Source: Deltaproteobacteria bacterium (GTDB taxonomy: Bacteria; Desulfobacterota; Desulfuromonadia; Geobacterales; DSM-12255). Taken from it: a DNA stretch of 53,382 nt. The stretch covers positions 1-53,382 of the forward strand of contig JAJZTK010000009.1 in NCBI GenBank assembly GCA_021849045.1, read 5' to 3'. The position numbers and the translations under genes are program-made. This document shows positions 38,481 to 45,774 of this stretch, piece by piece; the first letter of the stretch is position 1; each line of letters starts with the position of its first letter. The notes below the pieces were generated by a model, which saw only the letters and a list, made by a program, of their open reading frames with translations, was not told where the DNA came from and made no database searches.

Positions 38481-40472
38481 ATGGAATCAACCCGCGAGAT
38501 CTACTGGAACGTCGGCCACGGCGTGGTCATCCCCATGTACATCCTGAGCTTTGTGGCCGTGGCACTCCTGGCATGGGGGTTCTGGAAGCGCCTCCCCATG
38601 TACCGCCTGGGCAAGCCGCTCGACCGGTTCGACCGGTACGAGGAGCGGGTGAAGATGCTCATCGCCGACGTCTTCAGCCAGGAAAAGATCCAACGGGTCA
38701 AGGATGGCGGCATCCCCCATGCCATCTTCTTCTGGGGGTTCCTCACCCTGTTCGTCGGGACACTCATCGTGATGGCCCAGGCGGATTTCTTCACCCCGCT
38801 GATGCAGGTGAACATCCTGTCCGGCCCGTTCTACGAGGCATTCTCCCTGGTGCTGGACATCGCCGGCATCGTGGCGATCCTGATGCTGGCCGGCCTTCTC
38901 ATCCGCCGTTTCATCATCCGGCCGCCGGGACTGGAGACCATCGACCAGGACTACATCATCCACCTGCTTCTGTTCGCCATCCTGATCACCGGCTTTCTGA
39001 TCGAAGGGGCGCGGATGGCCGTGACCGAACTGCAGCAGAACCCCCGCCTGGCGCAGTTCTCCCCTGGCGGCTTACTCGTGGCCCAGCTCTTCACGGGCTT
39101 CACCCCGGACTCCGTCAGGACAATGCACAAGATCCTCTGGTGGTTCCACTTCTTCCTGGTGCTCGGCTTCTTCTGGGCCATCCCGTACACCAAGCTGCGC
39201 CACATCTTCACCACCAGTGCCAACTCCTTCTTCGCCCCGTTCGAGACCAAAGGGTTCATCCCCACTATCAACATGGAGGAGGAAGGGGTCGAACAGTTCG
39301 GCGCGGCCAGGGTCACCGACCTCACCTGGAAGGACATCTTCGACGCCGATGCCTGCACCACCTGCAAGCGGTGCCAGGACCGCTGCCCGGCCTGGGCCAC
39401 TGACAAACCGCTCTCCCCCATGAAGGTGGTGCAGCAGGTCGGCGAGGCAGCCCTCGGCGACCCGACGGCCGACCTCTGTGCCACGGTGAGCCAGGATGTC
39501 CTCTGGGCCTGCACCACCTGCCGGGCCTGCCAGGACGTCTGCCCGGCCAACATCGAGCATGTGAACAAGATCCTGGAGATGCGCCGCAACCTCACCCTCA
39601 TGGAGGGCGCCTTCCCCGGCGACGAGGTCCGGACCGCCACCGGCAACACCGAGGTGAACGGCAACCCCTTCGGCCTCGCCTATGCAGGCCGGGGCGACTG
39701 GGCCGAAGGACTCGACGTCACCCTCATGGAGAGCGGCGTCGAGGTGGACATACTCTACTTCGTCGGCTGCTACGCCTCCTTTGACAAGCGAAACCGGGAG
39801 GTGGCCAGGAACTTCGTCAGGATCTGCTCCAGCGCCGGGATACGGGTCGGCATCCTCGGCAAGGAGGAGAAGTGCTGCGGCGAGCCGGTCAGAAAGCTGG
39901 GAAACGAGTACCTCTACCAGATGATGGCGGCTGAGAACATCGAGCTGATCAAGGGGTATGGCGTGAAAAAGATCGTCACTACCTGCCCCCACTGCTTCAA
40001 CACCCTGGCCCGCGACTACAGGGACCTGGGGCTCGACCTGCCGGTGGAGCACTACACCACCTTCATCCACGCCCTGCTGAAAAAGGGAGCGCTCAACCTC
40101 AAGGCAACCGAGGAACCGTTTGCCTTCACCTATCATGACTCCTGCTATATCGGGCGCTACATGGACATCCTCAATCAGCCGCGGGAGATCCTTGCCCGGG
40201 TCGGCGGCAGACTGACGGAAATGGCCCAATCGGGGTACGACAGCTTCTGCTGCGGCGCCGGCGGCGGCCGGATACTGGCCGAGGAGAAGATAGGCACCAA
40301 GATCAGCGAAACCAGGGTCAGGATGGCCACCGACACCGGGGCCCCGCTCCTGGTCTCCAACTGCCCCTTCTGCCTCACCATGTTCGAGGACGGCATCAAG
40401 ACCGGCGGCGCCGAAGGGACGATCGTCGTCAGGGACCTGGCGGAAATCGTGGCCGAGCGGATTGTATCGTAA
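38481..40472 (+). CDS. Membrane FeS oxidoreductase with CCG domains (candidate ETF:menaquinone oxidoreductase, EMO-like)
   Basis: 663 aa; N-terminal TM/heme-like region, ferredoxin motifs CTTCKRCQDRCPAW and CTTCRACQDVCPANIEH, CCG domains KCCGEPVRKLGN and SFCCGAGGGRILAEE. Confidence 0.85.
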   Translation: MESTREIYWNVGHGVVIPMYILSFVAVALLAWGFWKRLPMYRLGKPLDRFDRYEERVKMLIADVFSQEKIQRVKDGGIPHAIFFWGFLTLFVGTLIVMAQADFFTPLMQVNILSGPFYEAFSLVLDIAGIVAILMLAGLLIRRFIIRPPGLETIDQDYIIHLLLFAILITGFLIEGARMAVTELQQNPRLAQFSPGGLLVAQLFTGFTPDSVRTMHKILWWFHFFLVLGFFWAIPYTKLRHIFTTSANSFFAPFETKGFIPTINMEEEGVEQFGAARVTDLTWKDIFDADACTTCKRCQDRCPAWATDKPLSPMKVVQQVGEAALGDPTADLCATVSQDVLWACTTCRACQDVCPANIEHVNKILEMRRNLTLMEGAFPGDEVRTATGNTEVNGNPFGLAYAGRGDWAEGLDVTLMESGVEVDILYFVGCYASFDKRNREVARNFVRICSSAGIRVGILGKEEKCCGEPVRKLGNEYLYQMMAAENIELIKGYGVKKIVTTCPHCFNTLARDYRDLGLDLPVEHYTTFIHALLKKGALNLKATEEPFAFTYHDSCYIGRYMDILNQPREILARVGGRLTEMAQSGYDSFCCGAGGGRILAEEKIGTKISETRVRMATDTGAPLLVSNCPFCLTMFEDGIKTGGAEGTIVVRDLAEIVAERIVS

Positions 40473-40478
40473 GAGAGA

Positions 40479-40641
40479 TTACGTCCCGTAGGGACAGAAT
40501 GCCTGTAGCTCGGCGATTTATCGCCGGGATTCATGAATTATCCAATTGTTTTCGTCACGTACGTGACGGGAGTGGCATATTGCCGAGATAACCGGGGAAT
40601 AAATTCCCCGGCTACAGGCATTCTGTCCCGATGGGACGTAA
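40479..40641. mobile_element. MITE-like element, 163 bp, 31-bp terminal inverted repeats
   Basis: ttacgtcccgtagggacagaatgcctgtagc ... gctacaggcattctgtcccgatgggacgtaa (29/31); internal perfect palindrome CGTCACGTACGTGACG at 40553-40568. Confidence 0.8.
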
Positions 40642-40680
40642 GCAAGAACATTGCTGGAGCAAGCTCTAAAAGGAGTCTCC

Positions 40681-41502
40681 ATGAACCTTCTTGACGGCAT
40701 AACGATTGTCAACCTCTCGGTCAACCTGCCGGGCCCGGCAGCGGCGCGGCAACTGGCAGAGCTGGGAGCGGCCGTGATCAAAGTGGAATCGCCTGCCGGC
40801 GACCCGATGGTGCTGTACCACGCCGACTGGTACCGGGACATGGCCACGGGCTCGACCATCGTCACCCTCGACCTGAAGGCGGCCGAAGGGCGTGCCCAGC
40901 TGATGGCGCTCCTGGCCGATGCGGACCTCCTCATCACTTCCAGCCGACCGGCGGCCCTGGAGCGGCTGGGACTGGACTGGACAACCCTGCACGAAAAGCT
41001 TCCGCGGCTCTGCCAGGTGGCCGTTGTCGGTTATCCCTCCCCCCGCGAGAACGAGGCCGGCCACGACCTCACCTACCAGGCCACGCTGGGGCTCCTGAAT
41101 CCTCCCCATATGCCGCGTTCCCTGCTGGCCGACATGGCCGGGGCCGAAAAGACGGTCAGTGCCGCCCTGTTGCTGCTGTTGGCCCGTGAACGGGGCCGTG
41201 GCGGCGGCTACGCAGAAGTTGCCCTGTCCGACGCGGCCGCAGCCATGGCCGAACCACTCCGCTTTGGCACCACGGCGCCGGGCGCCATCTTCGGCGGCGG
41301 CATTCCCGAATACAATGTGTACCGGACCATGGACGGCTGGGTTGCCGTGGCAGCCCTGGAACCCCATTTCAAGACGCGGCTGGAAGAGGCCCTGGCAGTT
41401 CGGACCAGGGAGGAATACGGGACGGTATTCCTGCAACGGAGTTCCGCCGACTGGCAGCAATGGGGCCAGGAGGCGGATGTTCCAATCGTGGCAGTCAACT
41501 AG
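40681..41502 (+). CDS. CaiB/BaiF (family III) CoA-transferase, short or C-terminally truncated
   Basis: LLDGITIVNLSVNLPGPAAARQLAELGAAVIKVESPAGDP; ends at ADVPIVAVN* next to a palindromic repeat. Confidence 0.85.
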   Translation: MNLLDGITIVNLSVNLPGPAAARQLAELGAAVIKVESPAGDPMVLYHADWYRDMATGSTIVTLDLKAAEGRAQLMALLADADLLITSSRPAALERLGLDWTTLHEKLPRLCQVAVVGYPSPRENEAGHDLTYQATLGLLNPPHMPRSLLADMAGAEKTVSAALLLLLARERGRGGGYAEVALSDAAAAMAEPLRFGTTAPGAIFGGGIPEYNVYRTMDGWVAVAALEPHFKTRLEEALAVRTREEYGTVFLQRSSADWQQWGQEADVPIVAVN

Positions 41503-41511
41503 TTGAAATCT

Positions 41512-41634
41512 CAAGGTTGCTCAAAAATAGTCATATCGTCGCACCCGCAGCAGGCTCCGCGGAGGCGTAGCAGCGCTACGCCGCACAAGGAAGCTTGCGA
41601 GGACGGCGGCGAGATGGCTGTTTTTCAGCAACCG
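41512..41634. repeat. Imperfect palindromic element (GGTTGCTcAAAAA...TTTTTCAGCAACC)
   Basis: Outer arms ggttgctcaaaaatagtcatatcgtcg / cggcgagatggctgtttttcagcaacc; internal GCGGAGGCGTAGCAGCGCTACGCCGC. Confidence 0.7.
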
Positions 41635-41648
41635 TCCACGGAGGGAGT

Positions 41649-42806
41649 ATGTTTCTCGATCTGACGGAAGAACAGAAACTGATTCAGGACACCGCCAGGG
41701 AGTTCGCCAAGGCCGAGCTGGAGCCGGTGGCGGCCCAGCTTGACCAGGGGCATGACCGGGCACCGATGCTCGCCAACCTGAAAAAGCTGGCCGAACTGGG
41801 GTTCATGGGGCTGAACGTCCGCGAGGAGTTCGGCGGCACCGAGGCCGGGTCCATCGGCTTCAGCCTGGTCATGACCGAGATCGCCCGGGCCTGTGCCTCC
41901 ACGGCCGTGACCGTGTCGGTCAGCAACATGGTCTGCGAGGTGATACAGGCCATCGGCAACGAAGCGCAGAAAAGGGCGTACATCCCGAAGATCTGCTCCG
42001 GCGAGTATGCCGCCGGCGGCTTTGCCCTGACCGAGACCGGTGCCGGCTCCGACCCGTCCGGCATGGTCACCCGGGCAGTGGACGACGGCGACAGCTTTGT
42101 GCTGAACGGCACCAAGATCTTCATCACCAGTGCCCCCTATGCCGGGGTCTTCGTGGTCTGGGCGGTCACCGACCAGTCGGCTCCCAAAGGAAAGGGGATC
42201 AGCTGCTTCCTGGTGGAGGCGGGCACCAAGGGGCTGGTCATCGGCAAGGAAGAGAAGAAGATGGGGCAGAACGCCTCGGCCACCAACGAGGTCATCTTCG
42301 ACGACTGCCGCATCCCGAAATCGGCACTCATGGGAAAACTGAACGACGGCTTCCGCACCGCCGTGGCGGAACTGGCCGGCGGCCGGATCGGCATCGGGTC
42401 GCTGGGGCTGGGGGTGGGTCTGGCAGCCATGGACCATGCCACCCGCTACACCACGGAGCGGACCCAGTTCGGCCAGAAGATCAGCAACTTCCAGGCGATC
42501 CAGTGGATGGTCGCCGACCATTACACCGAACTTGAGGCGGCCCGCCTGCTGCTGATGAACGCGGCCTTCCGCAAGGACAGCGGCAGGACGTTCGCCAAGG
42601 AGGCCTCCATGGCCAAGATGTACGCCACAGAAGCGGCCAACCGGGCCTGCTACGCCGCCATACAGATGCTCGGCGGCTACGGCTACACCCAGGACTTCCC
42701 GGTGGAGCGCTACGCCCGCGACGCCCGCATCACCGCCATCTACGAGGGGACCAACGAGATCCAGCGGGTGATCATCTCCCGGGAGATCCTGCGGAACTTC
42801 ACCTAG
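41649..42806 (+). CDS. Acyl-CoA dehydrogenase
   Basis: MFLDLTEEQKLIQDTAREFAKAELEPVA, ALTETGAGSDPSGM, YGYTQDFPVERYARDARITAIYEGTNEIQR. Confidence 0.94.
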   Translation: MFLDLTEEQKLIQDTAREFAKAELEPVAAQLDQGHDRAPMLANLKKLAELGFMGLNVREEFGGTEAGSIGFSLVMTEIARACASTAVTVSVSNMVCEVIQAIGNEAQKRAYIPKICSGEYAAGGFALTETGAGSDPSGMVTRAVDDGDSFVLNGTKIFITSAPYAGVFVVWAVTDQSAPKGKGISCFLVEAGTKGLVIGKEEKKMGQNASATNEVIFDDCRIPKSALMGKLNDGFRTAVAELAGGRIGIGSLGLGVGLAAMDHATRYTTERTQFGQKISNFQAIQWMVADHYTELEAARLLLMNAAFRKDSGRTFAKEASMAKMYATEAANRACYAAIQMLGGYGYTQDFPVERYARDARITAIYEGTNEIQRVIISREILRNFT

Positions 42807-42828
42807 TACACTGCAACTCATATTTTTC

Positions 42829-42928
42829 GTAGGTTGGGTTAGCGGCCTCATCGCGTAACCCAACAGCCTCGAATGTTGCCAGCTTGGTCATGTTGGGTTA
42901 CGGCATACACCCGCCTAACCCAACCTAC
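42829..42928. repeat. REP-like palindromic element, GTAGGTTGGGTTA family, copy 2
   Basis: GTAGGTTGGGTTAG...CTAACCCAACCTAC. Confidence 0.85.
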
Positions 42929-42979
42929 AAAATCAGCACTGGAAAAAAGTAATACAAATCTGCTTGCAAGGAGGCACGC

Positions 42980-43945
42980 ATGAGTACGGGAAAACGCATT
43001 ACCCTGCAGCAGGCCGCCGAGATCGTCAAGGACGGCTCAAGTCTCACCTTCTCAGGCTTCACCATCTGGCGACGCCCCATGGCCCTGGTCTACGAGCTGA
43101 TCAGGCAACAGCGCAAAGGGCTCCACCTGATCGAGGTGAACGGCGGCCCCCATACCGAATTCCTGGTCGGCGCCGGCTGCGTCGATATCTGGGAATCGTG
43201 CTGGGTCGGTCACGAACTGTACGGCAAGTACGGCGCCAACCTCTCCCGCAGGGTGGGGAACAAGGAGATCCTGGTCGAGGACTACAGCCACGCGGAGATG
43301 ATGTTCCGCTTCGCTGCCGCGGCCAGCGGCGCCCCCTACGCCGTCACCCAGACCTCGCTGGGGACCGACATCCACAACCCGGCGTACGATACCCTGGGCA
43401 ACGCCGGCAGGCGCGACGGCAAGCGGATTGCGAAGCAGAAGTACGTCTTCACCGAGGACCCGTTCTTCGGTGCCGGCTCCCAGGTACTGGTGCCGGCAGC
43501 CAAGGTGGACATCGCGATCATGTGCGTGCAGCAGGTGGGCGAGGAAGGGACGGTGCGGGTGAGCGGCCAGTACTACTCCGACCCGGAAGCGGCCCGGGCC
43601 GCGGACATCACCATTGTCATGGCCGAGGAGATCGTGCCCGAGGAGTACCTGCGGCGCAATGCCGACCAGAACACCATCGTCAGCTTCGAGGTGGACCACA
43701 TCATGGAGTGCCCCTTCGGCGCCCACCCCACCGGCATGTTCGGCCGCTACGACGTGGATGGCGCATTCCTCAAGGATTTCTACGGCAAGACCCGCACCCA
43801 GGAAGGGTTTGACGAGTTCGCCAAAGAGTGGATCTTCGGCCTGGACCAGATGAGTTACCTGGACAAGCTGGGGTGGCCGCGGATGTTGAATCTCAAGGCC
43901 AATACCGCGCTCAACTACTCCACATCGGTGAAAAGGGGGCAATGA
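42980..43945 (+). CDS. CoA-transferase subunit A (family I, glutaconate CoA-transferase-like)
   Basis: MSTGKRITLQQAAEIVKDGSSLTFSGFTIWRRPMALVYELIRQ. Confidence 0.87.
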   Translation: MSTGKRITLQQAAEIVKDGSSLTFSGFTIWRRPMALVYELIRQQRKGLHLIEVNGGPHTEFLVGAGCVDIWESCWVGHELYGKYGANLSRRVGNKEILVEDYSHAEMMFRFAAAASGAPYAVTQTSLGTDIHNPAYDTLGNAGRRDGKRIAKQKYVFTEDPFFGAGSQVLVPAAKVDIAIMCVQQVGEEGTVRVSGQYYSDPEAARAADITIVMAEEIVPEEYLRRNADQNTIVSFEVDHIMECPFGAHPTGMFGRYDVDGAFLKDFYGKTRTQEGFDEFAKEWIFGLDQMSYLDKLGWPRMLNLKANTALNYSTSVKRGQ

Positions 43946-43946
43946 G

Positions 43947-44768
43947 ATGACCACGAACTATGCGAATCCGGAAGAGTACGGGCTGGCCGATCTGCTCTGC
44001 TGTGCCGCCTCCCGCGAGGTGCAGGACAACGAGATCGTCTTTGCCGGCACCGGCCTCCCCATGGTGGCGATCATGCTGGCCCAGAAGACCCATGCCCCTT
44101 CACTCAAGCTGATCTTCGAGGCCGGCACCCTGGACGGGCGGCCGCCGGAGATCCCCACCTCCGTGGGGGATGCCCGCTGCGAGATGGGGGCATCCCGCGC
44201 CTCGGGGCTCTATGACGCCTTCAGCATCGCCCAGCGGGGGTACGTGGACCTCGGCTTCCTCGGTGGCGCCGAAGTGGACGAGTACGGCAACGTGAACACC
44301 ACCGTCATCGGCGACTACCTGAATCCCGAGCTGCGCCTCACCGGCAGCGGCGGCAACCCGGACATCAACTCATTCGCCAAACGGACCGTGTTCATCATGG
44401 TCCACGAAAAGCGGCGGTTCACCCCCAGTGTCAGCTACATCACCAGCCCGGGATGGCGGGTGAAGAAGTGGCCCGGCGGCGAGTTCGTCCACCGCCGGGA
44501 GCTGTACGGCGCAGCCTTCCGGGGAGGACCGTCGGCGGTGATCAGCACGGCCGGGGTCTTCCGGTTCGACGACGAGACCGGCCGGATCTACCTGGATACC
44601 TGCCACCCCGGCAAGAGCCCAGCGGAGATCCGGGAGATGTGCCACTTCGATCTGGACATCTCCCGCGTCAGCGGCGAAACTCTCCCCCCGACCAGGGAGG
44701 AGCTCCGCCTGATCCACGAGGTGCTGGACCCGGAGCAGATCTTCATCCCGAAGGTGAAGAAGGGGTAG
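43947..44768 (+). CDS. CoA-transferase subunit B (family I, glutaconate CoA-transferase-like)
   Basis: YGLADLLCCAASREVQDNEIVFAGTGLPMVAIMLAQ, GYVDLGFLGGAEVDEYGNVNTT. Confidence 0.88.
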   Translation: MTTNYANPEEYGLADLLCCAASREVQDNEIVFAGTGLPMVAIMLAQKTHAPSLKLIFEAGTLDGRPPEIPTSVGDARCEMGASRASGLYDAFSIAQRGYVDLGFLGGAEVDEYGNVNTTVIGDYLNPELRLTGSGGNPDINSFAKRTVFIMVHEKRRFTPSVSYITSPGWRVKKWPGGEFVHRRELYGAAFRGGPSAVISTAGVFRFDDETGRIYLDTCHPGKSPAEIREMCHFDLDISRVSGETLPPTREELRLIHEVLDPEQIFIPKVKKG

Positions 44769-44784
44769 GTTTCCGACTCTGATG

Positions 44785-44824
44785 ACGCAAAGAGGCCCTT
44801 CTCGCAGGAAGGGCCTCTTTGCGT
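44785..44824 (+). terminator. Strong hairpin terminator after CoA-transferase genes
   Basis: Perfect 17-bp stem ACGCAAAGAGGCCCTTC-TCGCAG-GAAGGGCCTCTTTGCGT; no long T tract. Confidence 0.75.
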
Positions 44825-44936
44825 TCGATGATGTAAAAGTCACGCGGCATGCTCCAATTCCTTGTTTTACCGGCTTGCCAACTCTTTCTTTATTTAGTAC
44901 GCTATTTTGTACAAAATTAAATATGTGAGGCTCGAC

Positions 44937-45218
44937 ATGCAAAGAATGCAACTCGATCAGGATATTCGTCCTCTGTCCGACTTCAGGGCACAAGCATCCA
45001 TGTTCATCAAGCAGGTACAGACAACCAGGCGCCCTCTCGTTATCACCAGTCACGGCAGGAGTGCGGCAGTACTGCTTGATGTTCGCGAGTATGACGCTCT
45101 TGTTGAAAAGATCGAACTTCTCCAGGATGTGCAAACAGCTGAACTGCAGCTTGCTGAAGGCAAAGGGACCGAATCGGAAGATGCCAGAATGATGCTGCTT
45201 GACAGGATTGCCGGATGA
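44937..45218 (+). CDS. Phd/YefM-type antitoxin
   Basis: MQLDQDIRPLSDFRAQASMFIKQVQTTRRPLVITSHGRSAAVLLDVREYDALVEKIELL. Confidence 0.92.
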   Translation: MQRMQLDQDIRPLSDFRAQASMFIKQVQTTRRPLVITSHGRSAAVLLDVREYDALVEKIELLQDVQTAELQLAEGKGTESEDARMMLLDRIAG

Positions 45219-45505
45219 AAGTGAAATGGTCGCCGCTTGCACTTGAGCGGATGAGCGAGATAGTTGATTTCATTTCTCAGGACAACCGGGTGGCAGCCAG
45301 AGAGTGGATTGAAGCGGCACTTAAACGGGTCGAACAGCTTGCGCAATTCCCCGAAAGCGGACGGCATCTGCCGGAACTCCCGAGCAGGAACGATCTACGC
45401 GAACTCGTATACGGAAATTACAGGATCATCTACCGCATTGGCGGCGATCTGGCCATTCTTACCGTACGGCACGGCAGACAATTGCTGCGGGAAGAGGAAA
45501 TCTAG
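45215..45505 (+). CDS. RelE/ParE family toxin
   Basis: MKVKWSPLALERMSEIVDFISQDNRVAAREWIEAALKRVEQLAQFPESGRHLPEL...LVYGNYRIIYRI. Confidence 0.93.
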   Translation: MKVKWSPLALERMSEIVDFISQDNRVAAREWIEAALKRVEQLAQFPESGRHLPELPSRNDLRELVYGNYRIIYRIGGDLAILTVRHGRQLLREEEI

Positions 45506-45537
45506 CTGATGGAGGTAGAACTCCGCTCTGGCAACAC

Positions 45538-45771
45538 TCACGCAACGTTTTTCAATTCCTCCCTGATGACCTGGCGGATAATTTCGGCAAGGGGCGGCTC
45601 GCTGATCTGTTTGCGCAGATCGTTCAACCCTCAATTTTTCTCAATCCGTAACCTGAGATAGTCCTTATTGCTGCCGGTTCGGTCAGTTCATTTTTTCGTG
45701 CCGTGGATTTCATCCCATTTCTCCGTGAGCAGAGTCGCATGCTTATACACAAGCTTTTCGACTTCAATGCA
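45538..45771 (-). pseudogene. Decayed small-module remnants (DUF4160-like C-term plus unrelated tail)
   Basis: Minus-strand fragments CIEVEKLVYKHATLLTEKWDEIHGTKK* and LNDLRKQISEPPLAEIIRQVIREELKNVA*. Confidence 0.4.
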
Positions 45772-45774
45772 TGT

